Below, in pieces: positions 1 to 11,830 of a stretch of DNA of 64,000 nt. Source of the DNA: Pholis gunnellus (lineage: Eukaryota > Chordata > Actinopteri > Perciformes > Pholidae); contig OU342823.1 in the NCBI GenBank assembly GCA_910591455.2, forward strand, positions 2,867,501-2,931,500, given 5' to 3'. Made by a program: the position numbers and the translations under genes. The notes below the pieces were generated by a model, which saw only the letters and a program-made list of their open reading frames with translations, searched no databases and was not told the DNA's origin. How positions within the stretch are numbered: the first letter of the stretch is position 1; every line of letters starts with the position of its first letter.

Positions 1-782
1 GTGCCTGTACTAGTGAGCCATAACTAGAAGAACATTTCAATTGGTAAATATATAAATCAACTCAAACCTCAAATAAAATTTTGCTTTTCATAAGCGCTGT
101 TTTTCCCCTCGTCATCTCGTAAGATAACATCAACTAGTTAAAGAACTGTAGAACAGAGCATCATTTGATTCTAATTATCTTCTATTACTGTGCATATATC
201 ACCAAGTACAATATGAGTTTTCATTGTTTGTGATTAAAATCGCTTCAGTGAACACGACTTCATTGATTCATTCATGGGTTTATTCCACAATGACAGATAC
301 AGCATACTGTCCACAGACAAACTGACAACAGATATCTGATGAGAGTATCAGAGCTCATTGGAGCAGAGGAGTAACTATGGTGATGTTACACACCTTCTCC
401 AGTCACCTCACCTTTATCTTCATCACCTGCACATCACGATCGTGGAAATTAGTGTGGAAATAAATCACTCCATATCCAAATTATAATGCCATAAGAAAAC
501 ATAAGTAGATAAATAAATTGTGTTCACTTATCAAATGTCCTTTTTTTAAATGATATCCAGGGTGGTGGATACCACCGATTGTTGTGCTTATTTTGGAAGT
601 AATCGGTCGGATTTGTGACATATAGCTTATAAATAGTGCGGGACACTCGGGATGTGTTATTATAGATACTCTGGCATTGTTAGGACTGTTAGGACTGAGT
701 AAATGGAAGAGTTAGGAGGGAAGGAGTGTTCGTCCTCTCGGTAGTCTCTGTGATTTATCGTAAAGACCCTCTCATTAGAGGT
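1..782. other. No gene seen; unassigned AT-rich DNA
   Basis: Non-coding, AT-rich sequence with no open frame of note, no tandem repeat and no repeat family that I recognise. Confidence 0.55.
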
Positions 783-855
783 TTTCTTAAGAGAATTTGG
801 TGCTCTCAAACACTACTGCTTTTGTCCACAGGGACCGCCAAAATCCACACACAAT
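783..855 (-). repeat. Dispersed family F2, short fragment
   Basis: On the minus strand this reads GGCGGTCCCTGTGGACAAA followed by a stretch resembling GTAGTGTTT..GAGCACCA. The same order occurs on the plus strand at 5388-5450. It is a fragment of the F2 family, whose other copies lie at 5388-5775 and 62615-62830. The 63-aa open frame over it (797-988, plus) is not a gene. Confidence 0.7.
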
Positions 856-1970
856 AAAAGTTCCTTGTACTAGCTTTAATAACCAACTAGATTTGTGTCT
901 GTCAGATCAGATAATACTGTGGTTTCTCAAGGCAAACAGAAAGAAGAAAAACTTTTTTACCTCTTTTACCTCGATCCACTGTGACTAACGGTCCATCCCT
1001 TTGCTGCAGCAGTCATGAGATCCATTATTAAGAGTTCCAGACAGTATGACCTGAAACAATCTAATGGCCATAATTTAGCGCAACCCCACCACAAAAATAA
1101 GGCCGTATCTGTTTTTCAGACCCTGCATCAAATTTTGCTTCTTACAAACTATAAAGAAGGAATAAAGAACTGGGAAGATTAAGAAAATAAATATGTATTG
1201 AGACTGTGGTAATATCCTTAAAAACGTTCTTCTCAGTGTTTTGGACTGGCTAAAAACTCCCCACACTGGATTTGTTCTGCATAAATGAGGGCTGCGAGCA
1301 GGTGAAACACAAATAGTCTGCCTCTCCGCTCAAGTCTTATACCTATTCCTTGAAGGTATTTTTCAAATTAAGCTTGGCAAATACATTTCCAAAGCCTCCG
1401 AGGCAGGCTGTGGTGGTTAGCGCAGTTTAATGCCGCATGTTTCTGCCTGCATTCAAATGCAGAGGAACTTCAAAACGGAGCTGAACAATAGTTCCAAATT
1501 ACAGCTAAATGTAAACTATTAGATTCATATGCTACTTTGCAACTACGATGATAAGCATTAGTGTAATTACGGGTACTCATACTGCTTTTGCTACGGTTTG
1601 CTAAATCATCAAATACTGCCAGAATAAACACAAATGTTGTGTTGAGACAAAAGAACATGTTTCAGCCACAGACCCGGATGACAAACGTCGTCTCTCACCC
1701 TGAATGGTGGATTATTATACAAAACACTTGTATTTCCTCACAAAGCGAGCCCTACTCGGTCCCAGCCCACATTTTTAAGAAACCCTGCCTTTCCACATCT
1801 GTGCTGATGCTGTGGGTTTGCAGTATGCTCATACACTCTTTTTTCCTTCATCCTAATTAATTGGCACTTCAGATCCCCGCAGTATCACTGAGCCTCCTGG
1901 TTTTATCTCACACGCTAACACACTGACAGCTGCTGCAGTCTCAGAGGCACCAACACAACAACAAGCGTTC

Positions 1971-1972
<2 letters not shown>
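856..1972. other. No gene seen; unassigned DNA
   Basis: Only short chance reading frames on both strands. A weak tRNA-like stretch near 1413-1450 was considered and rejected. Confidence 0.5.

Positions 1973-2003
<31 letters not shown>
1973..2003 (+). repeat. (TG)n microsatellite
   Basis: About 15 uninterrupted TG units. A 60-aa frame starting in it is an artefact of the repeat. Confidence 0.97.
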
Positions 2004-2004
<1 letters not shown>

Positions 2005-2450
2005 GGTGTGGGGGGTGGACATGTGTTTGAGTAGGTGCTGGTTTTTACTTTCATTAAAACAAAAACAAAAATCTATATTTGAATCCTTTGATGTTTTGTT
2101 TCTTCCAAAATATTTCTACAAACTGGAAGCCCAAGTTTTCTTTGTATGTTTAATTTGAACATGACTTGTCGAATTTGTAAATAGGTGTCCGTTTTTACAG
2201 TTTTTCCTGCTCTGCATCAGTCAGTGTGCCAGATTCTTTTTTACATTAGCTGTTTAACGCCCATAGAGGAAACACATTGTCCTGATTATCAAGGAGTAAC
2301 TCCTTGTGAAGTGAAGGGAAAAGAGTAGTGTTATATATCACATGTTTGAATGTTATTAGCATATTGAATGAGTGTTATCGGTGGTCATCAGCCTCATAGA
2401 TATCAGTTAGAAGAAAAGTACTGCATTTACTATAAGGTTCAGGGTTTCGT
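2004..2450. other. No gene seen; unassigned DNA
   Basis: AT-rich sequence without recognisable features. Confidence 0.5.
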
Positions 2451-2645
2451 TATCATCTGTTCATCTGTTAATCGCCGTAGGGATAAGGTTGGGGGTTGAT
2501 GGATGGGTCAAACAAGACAGGACTTTCACCCAGGAGACCGCTGTTTGTGTCGCGTGTGAAAGAGAGTTGACACGTTTTTCACCGTACTTTTTTCACATAT
2601 CTTACATACTTAAATAACAACCACATACGAATGTTACGTAAACGT
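2451..2645 (-). repeat. Dispersed family F1, copy 1
   Basis: The minus strand contains ACAAACAGCGGTCTCCTGGG followed by TGAAAGTCCTG and then a CCCATCCATCAACCCCCAAC stretch. The core recurs at 10436-10515 (minus), 13240-13545 (plus) and 48375-48765 (plus). The family is non-coding and probably a non-autonomous transposable element. I cannot name it. Confidence 0.7.
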
Positions 2646-3509
2646 AAATGATTCTTCAATCGGCACCTCGTCCTGTCACGCCTGTATCTTTGATCCGAAT
2701 GTACCGGCGGGCCACTCGAGATGTACACGTATTATCAACTGGCTCTCACTACCAGAGTTCAGATAGCTTTGGTGACCTTGTGAGGTTACGTGTGGTACAA
2801 GGCTGTGATGTTAAACTTCAGATCTGCAACTTCAGTCTGGAGATCACTCTTAGCGAAAACCATACAACGTGCATTTGTGATCTGAACAACCAGTAGCAGA
2901 GGCCTCTCCAGAGAAGATCAAATTCCAGGAAGCTTAAAGCATCATTAAACGGTTTGAGTAGCCCTTCAATCATTGCAGTTCTGTGTTCATGCTGTCACTC
3001 ATCTTCATTGTTCTTACCATACAGATTTAAGAATGGCGCTGCTGCTATTTTTGGCTGTTATTTTGAAAAATCCTACTGCAGGATTGGGTAATCCCTGAAT
3101 TAGGGTGGCTCCGTAACACCGAGAATACAAAAACGATAATATATGATTTCAGACTGAAGAAGTTTCTGTAAAATTAAATCAATTAATTCAAAGCTTTTTA
3201 GGAATTTTGAGCGTACCTAGAAATCAAAAACAATAATAGAAATATAAAATCCAGCTAGTAATAATAATCACTTCTACAGAGCAATAAACTTTCTAGGGCA
3301 CAGAACAACCAACTGCATCACAGTACTGTATGATGAAAACTGCAGTATACATTTCATACCTAATACTGGCACTACATACTGCAACTGGAGCATATGTTTT
3401 ACTGTTTATGCTGTGTATATCTTAGCGTGTTAATTACACACTTTTATTACTGTTAAGACCAAGCATACTCATATCCATCCTTGTCTAATATATTTATTAT
3501 TTATATGTC
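2646..3509. other. No gene seen; unassigned DNA
   Basis: An 82-aa frame at 2648-2896 (plus) has no recognisable domain. The rest is AT-rich without recognised repeats. Confidence 0.5.
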
Positions 3510-3534
3510 TATATATATATATATATATATATAT
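3510..3534. repeat. (AT)n microsatellite
   Basis: About 12 AT units. Confidence 0.95.
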
Positions 3535-3639
3535 AGATATACTGTATCTCGACAGATAGACATGAACAATACTTTGTACTTAACTTCTTTTTTTGCTCTT
3601 CTATTAGGATGCTAAACTGCATTTCATTGTGTCCGTATC

Positions 3640-3870
3640 TAGGGATGGTATCGTTCGGATTTTATCGATACTATTACTCTTATTGATTCTAATTTTCGGT
3701 TCGGTTCCTTATCGATACTCTTATCAGATTACTTTGGTTATTTTGTGAAAAAAAACAAATAATTAAGAAAAGAATCAACTTTTCTTTATTATTCCTGTAT
3801 GTAAACAAATAGTCTCTTAATAAAACATTTGAAGATAAACAATTAGCTTATAGTTTTGCTTTTACTGATT
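3640..3870 (+). mobile_element. hAT-like terminal fragment
   Basis: It starts TAGGGATGGTATCGTTCGGA and then has repeated TATCGATAC-type words. The start resembles the right end of the complete hAT at 53030-54232, which on the minus strand begins TAGGGATGGGTATCG. No second inverted terminus or 8-bp duplication was found, so the copy is truncated and the right limit is a guess. Confidence 0.45.
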
Positions 3871-4030
3871 ACCCTATTCTCATTTTATTGTATTTGAGAC
3901 AACGAGATACGTTGGATCTCTTTCTTTCTCCTGGAATGATGTGTTTCAATTTAATCTGACAGTCTTGAGACAATCCGGCATTGTCCAGATAACTATTGTT
4001 GAAGCGTCGATTCACAACTAACTGAGCGCG
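3871..4030. other. Unassigned, possibly interior of the hAT-like fragment
   Basis: AT-rich sequence following the hAT-like terminus, with no clear end. Confidence 0.3.
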
Positions 4031-4330
4031 ATAAATGAGCCAGGGAACCACGGCCACCTGATCATGAGAATATTTAAAGGCAGATTTCCACCTTCGCTGG
4101 CACCTCCTCTCTCCACAGTCGGTTGATTAAGGGATGCCCTTTGCAGAAACCTAAAGAGGAGTATACGGTCCCACACCTCATATCGGAGCCTCCCACACCT
4201 CAGGAGCCCCTCTCCCTGATTCACACTGATTAGATTACACAGGCTGTTCCCGAGTGATCCTTTTAATTCCAGCACGCTCAAAGACAACAGCAGCGATGTG
4301 CACAGAAAAGGTCAAAAGACTCTGGGCCCT
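4031..4330. other. Repeat-free, GC-balanced block; possible conserved non-coding element
   Basis: This block differs from its AT-rich neighbours: it has mixed composition, no tandem repeats and no match to other parts of the window. Minus-strand frames of 62 and 89 aa cross it but show no domain. Calling it regulatory is inference only. Confidence 0.2.
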
Positions 4331-5387
4331 TTGGTACCTAAAACCTCCTAAGCTTTAATACCTCACTCTCTCAACTAATGAAAATACAGGGAATAAAACC
4401 TCCCCGAGGTGGAGCTGTGAACAATGAGCAACAGACAGGATTTAATCCTTCAAAACACCACCTTCTAACAATCGCAAATCTTTGTGACAGCTGTCTTCAA
4501 GTAAAAGACAGATGCAGCATTGTTACTGCAACATATTGGGACAAATATGTGATTTTTGCACAGAACATACCTGATCAATAACCAGGATATTGTGCATGCA
4601 TTGTGCTCAGGTGCGTCCTTAACTCCAGTCAATGAAACAAGTCAATAAAAGACGTTATGATAAATGATGACCCACACAATGAAATGACAATAAAAGAAAG
4701 ACTGTTCGGAGACAATCCATTTGCTAAACGTTATCTGCTATAGATCCAGATGTTCGCTCTGGGAATGACAGCAGTTGAAAATGTCCCATTGTGTTCCCTT
4801 AAAAACTATGAAAGCATGGCTTTGTCAGCATGTCACCTGTTTAGCCACTCTATAAATTAGCAGTTTTAGCCGAAGATGCGACGGTAAACATCTGTGAGCG
4901 ATGTGAACGTGATCGTTCTCTCGGTCACCGCGGCGATAAAAGCCCAGCGTGCTGCAGAGAGGGAGGGAGGACTTTTCATTTGAGTGCGCCAACAACAACC
5001 AGGTGGCACACGTGAGCGTGAAATCTGAGCCCTGCACTCCTGCTTCTCGCAGAGTGCAATAACCATTTCAATGCGACAATCTGAAAAGTTTATTCTCTGA
5101 TGAATATTGTCGATTAACACGATCTGATTAAGTTCTTCATGATTGTGTTTAGACTTGGAGATATTCTGTTGTTTTTGAGCACTGTGGGTGATATTTTCAT
5201 AAGTATGCATACACTAAAAAGTACACAGTTACACACGGCTACATGTTGTCTCTTCTTACTGTTCATCTGGTTTCACAGCAGATAAACAGCTGAATGACTG
5301 CTGAATGCTACTGTGCATATTGAAATGTGTAATGTAGGCAAAACATTTAGGGGAAAAAGCGTTTTAAAGATATTATATAAAGATGTT
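4331..5387. other. No gene seen; unassigned DNA
   Basis: Overlapping short frames at 4825-5210 (minus) have no recognisable domain, splice pattern or codon-like consistency. Confidence 0.5.
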
Positions 5388-5775
5388 GATTCTGGCGGTC
5401 CCTGTGGACAAATGCGGTAGTGTTTCCGAGCACCAGATTCCATTTAGAAACCTGTCGGACTAGTCTGCCCTGCTCAGTCCTGGTTCTGGTTCTCCTGTGC
5501 CTCTTTTCCCTCCAGCGGCTCCAGCAATACGTCCTGGATCTCCAGCAACGTGGTGTCAGTGTTGGCTCCCAGCAGGGACCGGAGGAGCAGAGAGGAGAAG
5601 CTCCTGGAGGAGGAGGAGGAGGAGGAGGAGGAGACTGCTGCTGGCTGCTGAGCTCTCTTCCTCCCTCCGAAGCTCCGACTGCAGGTCAAAGCTGGCAGCG
5701 AAGCCAGATCTGGGTCTATCCTTGGTGGGCCCCATTGGAGTTTCTGGTGAACCTGCATGATTTCATCTAACAAGC
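5388..5775 (-). repeat. Dispersed family F2, longest copy, with embedded (GGA)n
   Basis: The left part shares GGCGGTCCCTGTGGACAAA with the fragment at 783-855. Read on the minus strand, the right end shares CAGGTTCACCAGAAACTC and a following GACCTGCAGT..GAGCTC pattern with 62615-62830. A 99-aa minus frame (5474-5773) holds the peptide DEIMQVHQKL, a serine run from the triplet repeat, and an acidic end. The copy at 62.6 kb encodes DDIVQVHQKL. It could be a repeat with fossil coding content or captured host exon sequence. The plus-strand frames over the same DNA are shadows. Confidence 0.65.
5606..5633 (+). repeat. (GGA)n triplet repeat
   Basis: About nine GGA units inside the F2 copy. It gives glycine or arginine runs on the plus strand and a serine run on the minus strand. 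Confidence 0.95.
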
Positions 5776-6149
5776 ATTAAAACCTCTTGAACCCTAGGCC
5801 TAGTTTGAGACCTCTGGTCGAAAATGTCATACCCAAACTCTAGAGAGTGTAAATCTCTAACTACAAGGTCTATTTGAATAATTTAAATGGCAAAATATCA
5901 TACATATTATTGTATATGTTACTGGTAAATGCTGAAACGAATGTTACACAGAGCTCAAATAGAAAATTTTCAGGTTCGTTTTTTTTTTTTTTGTGCCTAA
6001 AAAGCACTTTTATTGATTTTAAATGATGCACTGGCAGGCCTAAACTCTCCCAAATCATATCACAACATATCAGCAGTCCTTTTAAAAAAAATTGGCTTTG
6101 ATAGAGTGAAGTATGCCTGAGAAATCAATGCCGGTGTACAGGTCAGCTG
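5776..6149. other. No gene seen; unassigned DNA
   Basis: AT-rich, with a short T-run near 5980. Confidence 0.5.
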
Positions 6150-6735
6150 AGGTCAGCCAACGTCAATTCTGATTTTGGAGGGAGCACATATCGCTGTCTT
6201 ATTGTACTTATATATACTATCTAACTATATATTTCACTTCTTTTATCACTAATAGTGTTCAATCTATCTAATACAGCAGTTTGGCATCATTTTGAGAGCC
6301 TGGGCTATATAAAAACTTGTAAAATATGGCTCATTTTCGTCAGAATTTCAGTTTTACGTGATGTATTTGAACCTAACACAGCCTGTGTCTAAGTAGGCGG
6401 AGCTTAGGGGTCTGAGAGGCTTTTTTTTAGATCTAGCGGATTTGGACATGTGTGTTGAATTTCAAGTCAATCGGACAAACTGGCCGAGGGGCGTCGCCGG
6501 TCCGCCTTGTAGGGGGCGCTAGAGAGCCATTTTTTTACACACAAATATGCAACCTTGCGCAGCAGAGTTTCTCCACCAGACCTGAGAGGTGTGCAAATTT
6601 GGTGAGTTTTCATGCATGGCAAGTGCCCCAACAAGCTCATTCCCTACAAAAATAAAAATCTGAATAATAATACCCCTTACAATTTCAATAGGGCCTTCAC
6701 TGGCCCGACGTTGTCGGTAGCTCGGGCCCTAATAA
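6150..6735 (+). repeat. Dispersed repeat ending in TCGGGCCCTAATAA
   Basis: The block contains GTAGGCGGAGCTTAGGGGTC, AGGGGGCGCTAGAGAGCC, and a 3' part with TTTCAATAGGGCCTTCACTG running into a GGGCCCTAAT end. I remember such ends as very frequent in fish genomes, as copies of a non-autonomous DNA element, but no second copy lies in this window. The left boundary is uncertain. The 67-aa frame inside is not a gene. Confidence 0.45.
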
Positions 6736-7745
6736 GGGCTCCATCCAAAAAATAAAATACACAAAAAAAAAACTCACCCCATCTCTCCAGTGTCTGTGTG
6801 TAGATCTCACTCGACTCACGATGTATTTTGGAATACAAGTATTCGATTGGCTGAGTAGCATCATGTGAGATGATTTACAACGTATGTGATTGGTCGGTGT
6901 GTTTCCTGGACTGCTGAACGAGTGCCGTAAAGGCTAGAAAAGCTGCGCAGGTTAAAATAGAAGCGCTTCGCCAAAATGTATAGTTCTCAATTATCCATCA
7001 GTTATACGTCCAGGTCCGGATAGGACGGCGTCTGGGTCAGTAAAGGGTCCGCGGTCTGCCTTAGAGACAACAGTGTACCAGTCTCAATGTAAAATTTGAT
7101 GATTTAACATCAATAAAATACATAATTCAAAGTTGTCTGCCAAGCTTGATAAACAAAACGACTTTGTGTTGATGATTGCATGACACAGACTTGAATACAT
7201 TTAAATTAGGCTAAAAAAACACCACTGAACTGTATGTTTTTTAGGAAATAACCCATACAGGTGCACATGTTACCAAGGAAAACTGGTAGAGAGAAGCGGC
7301 ACAGTTGGGCCGCTCTATTTCTGTGTATGCAGATGAGCGCTGCAAAGGGACCAGCATGCATATCTCTTCGTCACTTCGTCAGCCCGTCTTTTTAATTAGC
7401 CTGCCGTTTATCACGGCCCCGTGATTGCTTTTGTAGTGATGTCACCAGTGCATAATGAGTAAGGAGGCGTTACGCCGCGAAACATGACAGGCGCTCGGCT
7501 CCTCTCTCAGCGGACACGTTTGACGGGCGGTGGATGTGAGGAAGGAGGGGAGGGAGGGAGAGAAAACACCAGCAGGGGGGAGAAAAATGAAATAGAACAG
7601 AGGGGCGTGTTTTTGTTATGCCAGAGGGCAATATTCAGCTGTCACAAGTTGAAATGCTTTTTGGGGAGCGACACCTCTTGTCGTCTGGCACCGGAGCGAG
7701 AGCAGCTAGCCTTGTCGAGGCGCTCATGAATAACGGCGGAAAGCA
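6736..7745. other. No gene seen; mixed unassigned DNA
   Basis: A GC-richer stretch at 7000-7070 (CCAGGTCCGGATAGGACGGC) may be a repeat fragment, but I cannot place it. From 7270 to 7740 the DNA is GC-balanced and repeat-free and carries an 81-aa frame (7484-7729, plus) with no domain. Confidence 0.4.
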
Positions 7746-7783
7746 CCCCCCCCCCCCACACACACACACACACACACACACAC
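7746..7783. repeat. C12 homopolymer followed by (AC)n
   Basis: Twelve C (7746-7757) run directly into about 13 AC units (7758-7783). Confidence 0.97.
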
Positions 7784-7944
7784 GTTCTATGAATTAGGTA
7801 CGACGAAGCTTGATGATCCACCGCCAGGACATTATACGTTTCCTCTGTATTTTAATGACGATGTCTGTATCCAGCCACGCATGATCGCGCCAACGCCAAC
7901 GCACGTGCTGAAACGGAGCCAGAAAATGACACCTTCGCCGGCAC

Positions 7945-7948
<4 letters not shown>

Positions 7949-7989
<41 letters not shown>
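7949..7989 (+). repeat. (TG)n microsatellite
   Basis: About 20 TG units. It is complementary in sense to the CA tract 165 bp upstream. Confidence 0.97.
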
Positions 7990-7990
<1 letters not shown>

Positions 7991-8589
7991 AAAACAGCAG
8001 CGCTGCTTGGCTTCAGTTAATGAATCTGAGAGCCAGACTCCGGGCTGACGAGGCATCTTCTATAGAAACTAGTTATAGACTGTGATGAAATGATGCATAA
8101 CGGAGACACAGCGAGCCCTGCGCTAAGCTAAAACGTAGCAAGTGTGGCTGACTCGAATGCTTCCACCGTTGCCATGGTAATCAACCTCCAAATCAGTATT
8201 CAAATGCATCGTTTCTTTGGTTTTTAATATAGGCTATGCATTTGAGCAAAAATCCCAAATAGCCCATAAAATAAGGAATAGCAATCTGACGTTATTCATC
8301 ATGCATCAACAATAATTATGATGAGTTATGCTCCGTGCAAATTAATGTGTGTAGAGTGTATCTGTCTATTCCTGCCACTAAAATACAGTGAAGGTCATCA
8401 ATAGACAAACATCAACAAAGCAAGGCTATTTTATTCTAGGCATTTATGCTGGATTAGGCTACAGTCTATGTATTTATTAATTTGTTGATTATTATCATAC
8501 GAGCAAATTTGTGATGCTTGTGAAGACACTCCCTCCCCTTCTCTCGTCTCCTCTCTCTCCCTGTGTGTGTTGCCGCATGTTATGTGACA
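7990..8589. other. No gene seen; unassigned DNA
   Basis: AT-rich. A CT-rich stretch lies near 8527-8566. Confidence 0.5.
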
Positions 8590-8740
8590 GATACAGTTGG
8601 CAGCGAGGCAGCATGTACCCTTTGTTGACTAAGACGAAGATGGCCAATATGCCGAACTCGAGGATTCAAAAACGCATCCCAAAGAACCAATGGCTGACGT
8701 CACAGTGACCTGTTCCACTTCTTATATACAGTCTTGGCCT
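8590..8740 (+). repeat. Dispersed family F4, copy 1
   Basis: It contains AAGATGGCCAA, AACCAATGGCTGACGTCACA and, at its end, TCCACTTCTTATATACAGTC. The same order (AAGATGGCGAC, GGTGACGTCAC, TCCACTTCTTATATATAGTC) is found at 20760-20905. I remember this as a widespread percomorph repeat. The CRE-like TGACGTCA is part of the repeat and is not evidence of a promoter. Confidence 0.7.
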
Positions 8741-9525
8741 TTCTCTGGTCTCCCGCTGACTCCTGGTCGATGACCTTTGACCTCTTCACGATTGTTATCC
8801 ATCTGAACAAGGCATCCAAATTGAAAAGTGTGTGAATTTAAGGTGCTTATACTTGAAAAGTTTAGTTTCTAGATTGGATAGTAAACTTGGACAGCAGCTG
8901 GAGTCACGTGAGAATCCCTGGATCACACATTGACATTGACTTTGTGTTGGAATAAGACCTGGGGAATCATCCTGGGGAAAGCTGCCGGCAGTTACAGGTG
9001 TGTCTGAGGTGTTTTTGAGACACAGAATGTTGGTTGTTAACAACTACTGAAGAATACTATCAGAACTAGAGAGTGTTTCTCCATTGAAAGAAGAACAAAG
9101 AACACTGAAGGCTTTTCTTGTTCCAAAATATGTTTTTCTCTCTTCTCTAGACTGTAGGAGTTTGATTGACAGATGGTTCATCCAATCACCTGTCACATTT
9201 TTTTTTTAATTTTTAAGTGGCAGCCCTATTCCAAACAGTTTCAAATGACAGCTTCTCCTGTGGTTCCGAATAACAAACCATGTGACGGTTCAGGTTAGGA
9301 CCCTCACCCCTCTTTTGACCTTATAGGTAATACCAATGCTGTAATGCACAGCACACTGTCCATTAACTCGTTTCTGTTTACAGGTTTTCACTGTATCCTA
9401 TCCTTTTAATCAAATATTGAAGATGGAACTGTCTCAGGTGTTTGTGATCTGACTCCTTCTTTGATTGGTCGTCTCGGTCAGTGACAGAAGCACAAACGCA
9501 TGTTTTTCATATTGACAGATTGACG
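8741..9525. other. No gene seen; unassigned DNA
   Basis: No recognised feature apart from a T-run near 9200. Confidence 0.5.
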
Positions 9526-9655
9526 CTAAAGGTCCAGTGACTGAAACGTTGATGAACTCGGTGTTGTCGTGCGTTAGTTTTACTGCCTTGTTTAAGATGC
9601 TACTGATAGCATGAGAAAAAAAACAAAAAACTGGCACATGACTCTACTGGCACTG

Positions 9656-9659
<4 letters not shown>
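9526..9659 (+). repeat. Dispersed family F3, copy 1
   Basis: It contains GGTCCAGTGACTGAAACGTT, TTTTACTGCCTTGTTTAAGA and CTGGCACTGTAC, and runs directly into a CA microsatellite. The copy at 16163-16305 has the same words in the same order and also ends in CA repeats. Non-coding; family name unknown. Confidence 0.75.

Positions 9660-9689
<30 letters not shown>
9660..9689. repeat. (CA)n microsatellite at the end of family F3
   Basis: About 15 CA units directly after CTGGCACTGTAC. Confidence 0.97.
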
Positions 9690-9691
<2 letters not shown>

Positions 9692-9836
9692 CAAAATGCA
9701 CTCCGGCTCTTCTCTACCAAATGTATCAAGACTGACAGCTGCTCGCTTCCGCGCCGCTGCCAGTCGAGATTGTTTAAGTGAACTTTGCTCGTCTAGCCGA
9801 GAAAATCTGTGCATATGTTCAGCCTGCCGTGTGCTG

Positions 9837-9856
9837 CCCCCCCCCCCCCCCCCCCC
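9837..9856. repeat. C20 homopolymer
   Basis: Twenty consecutive C, followed by a short C-rich stretch. A G-rich stretch (GTGGGGTGGGGGTGGTGGGG) follows at 9952-9973. Confidence 0.97.
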
Positions 9857-10126
9857 TCACTCCCCACCTTACCAGGAGCCAGCCGTTATCTTCCTCTTGA
9901 CATTTGTAGATGCCAGATAGCTGTCTAATATACTGTTGCAGATATTGGCTTGTGGGGTGGGGGTGGTGGGGGGAAGTAGAACTGTGAGATAGCAGCTGAT
10001 ATCTGAGTAAACAGGAATCATATTATTCTTTATTGTGCGACGGGAGCTAAGCTGCCTCCGATTGTTGCGAGGCCTCTTTCCCAGGTCGAAGGGGGAGATA
10101 AAGGAAACTTAATGTCAATATGAATG

Positions 10127-10128
<2 letters not shown>
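9857..10128. other. No gene seen; G-rich patch
   Basis: The G-rich patch at 9952-9973 has only three clear runs of three or more G, so it is not a strict quadruplex motif. Confidence 0.5.

Positions 10129-10158
<30 letters not shown>
10129..10158. repeat. (CA)n microsatellite
   Basis: About 14 CA units. Confidence 0.97.
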
Positions 10159-10160
<2 letters not shown>

Positions 10161-10435
10161 CCCTCCATGGTTTCTTTTTTAATATCCTGTGTTTGCGCGC
10201 TGGAAAAAAAAAATCACCTTATCTAGTAAGTTCTGTCTATTATTGAGCCCAAAACATTTTTTATTTATTTTTATAGAAATGTAAAATCTTCCTGTGTGGT
10301 GAGATCATTTGAGCCTCATTCTGCGAACTGTTCTCACTCCCATCAGTGGCCCCTCACCGTCAGATACCAACACACGACAGTCTAACCCGTTCGACACGAC
10401 GATCAACTGACGTAGAAGAGAAAGAAAGTCTGCTT
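10159..10435. other. No gene seen; unassigned DNA
   Basis: AT-rich with an A-run near 10205. Confidence 0.5.
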
Positions 10436-10515
10436 AATATGGATTGGATGAACAAAAAAAACAGGACTATGACCCAGGAGTCCGCTGTTCGAGTCCCTCT
10501 TGTTTGAGATGAGCC
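10436..10515 (-). repeat. Dispersed family F1, copy 2 (short)
   Basis: AACAGGACTATGACCCAGGA then GTCCGCTGTT matches the reverse complement of the F1 core (compare AGACAGGACTTTCACCCAGG at 2514-2533). Only the core is preserved. Confidence 0.6.
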
Positions 10516-11639
10516 TGTCCTGCGCAAAATCAATCAGCACCGGTTAGATTTGTCCTGACTTGATCCAGACTCGCTCTGGCATCGTAAATGCGTGGGCAAT
10601 GATAACCTCACCAGATCGACGTAGCCGCCGTTTTTACAGCCAGTCGCAGCAATTGCTCTCCAACGACTGCAACACCCAGGGCATGATGGGAAACGACTGG
10701 CTGTCGCCCAGTCAAAGAGGTGAATGGCTCTTGGTTTTGACAATAAACATCACGTTCTGTAAAGAACCCTACATTTCCGTGTAATTGTAATGTTTTATGT
10801 AATGTTGGCTTTAACAGTCTCATGTTGTGCAATGAAGGGTTAATCTAAAAACATCTTGTTTCAAGAATTCACTGTATTTTAAAGAAGACAGAAAAAGGCA
10901 GAATGCTTTGTGAATGTATCAGTTTTTTTGTCAAGAAGGGAGAAAACATTTTACAGTTATATGAATAATTAAACTGTAAGTTTTGTGATGTTTTTTAGTA
11001 ACTTTTTTTTTTAAATACTCAGATTTGAGATGGCTAGCCAAGAGGCCGACCGGGTTCTGCTGGGGGACTTTGGACTCATGAAAGTCCCTTAGTGTTTCTA
11101 AAGCTGTACCCGCAGCCCTGTTTACTCTCGTGAACGATATTCTAGTGAGGTTATGTACTATCTCACTAAACTGAAAGTGACTCATTTGGACAGTCAATCT
11201 TAAAGGAGCCAAACTGTGAAGCTTGTATGAATATTAAATCATAGCTACGAGAGTAACAACACATTCCTATTCTTTGTATTCTGTGGATGTATTCTCTTTG
11301 CTTTTTTTCCTACCTTAACTTTCTTTAAAAAGCATCCCATGGACAGGTGTTGTAAATTAGTGTTTCAATTTAAAACACTTAACACAGAGCATCTGGTCCT
11401 TTTGCATAAATATATCACAATTCCAATATTGCGGCGACGTCCATATCAAATAAACGGTGCCAATTTATGTGTTGACAAAGCATCGGCCATGCTTGTGGTT
11501 GTCTCCCTGCCGTCGCACATTGTTTTCTTTTAGCATTGCCATGAAAATCATAGCAGCCTAATAACTACCACAAAGTAGGATAATTTTACAAAGTGACTTG
11601 GTCCAGGATTCTTTGGTTCTACTATTTGATAAGATGAGT
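10516..11639. other. No gene seen; unassigned DNA
   Basis: Short overlapping frames on both strands at 10534-10832 share no domain or family. Confidence 0.5.
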
Positions 11640-11830
11640 ATTTATCATTTGAACATGTGTTTGCGGTATATGATTATGGAACCCTCTCCCCCCAGTGCAG
11701 ACCGTGACCTGTGTGGGATCACTGAGGTTCGTATGCAGATCTTGGCCCGGGGTTTCTGTGGGGGATCGTTGCTCTGGCTGCATGAGAAATAATGCATAAA
11801 TAAGCCCTTAATTAGCTTACAGCGAGGAGA
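11640..11830. other. Repeat-free block with homeodomain-type words; possible CNE
   Basis: GC-balanced stretch followed by GCATAAATAAGCCCTTAATT and AGCTTACAGCG. No repeat match in the window. Possible conserved non-coding element, by inference from texture only. Confidence 0.22.

Noticed and set aside
1413..1450. tRNA- or SINE-like GTGGTTAGCGCAGTTTAATG
   Set aside because: Too short, with no second promoter box at the right spacing and no other copy here.
5420..5770. 116-aa plus frame with a hydrophobic start and a glycine run
   Set aside because: It overlies the F2 repeat. The glycine run is the (GGA)n tract and the hydrophobic start is not followed by any domain.
7000..7070. GC-rich CCAGGTCCGGATAGGACGGC stretch as a LINE piece
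   Set aside because: No coding match and no second copy, so I cannot support an assignment.
8687..8706. CRE-like TGACGTCAC as a promoter site
   Set aside because: It is part of dispersed family F4 and recurs at the same place in the 20.8 kb copy.
9952..9973. G-quadruplex near the C20 run
   Set aside because: Only three clear runs of three or more G, so it does not meet the strict motif.
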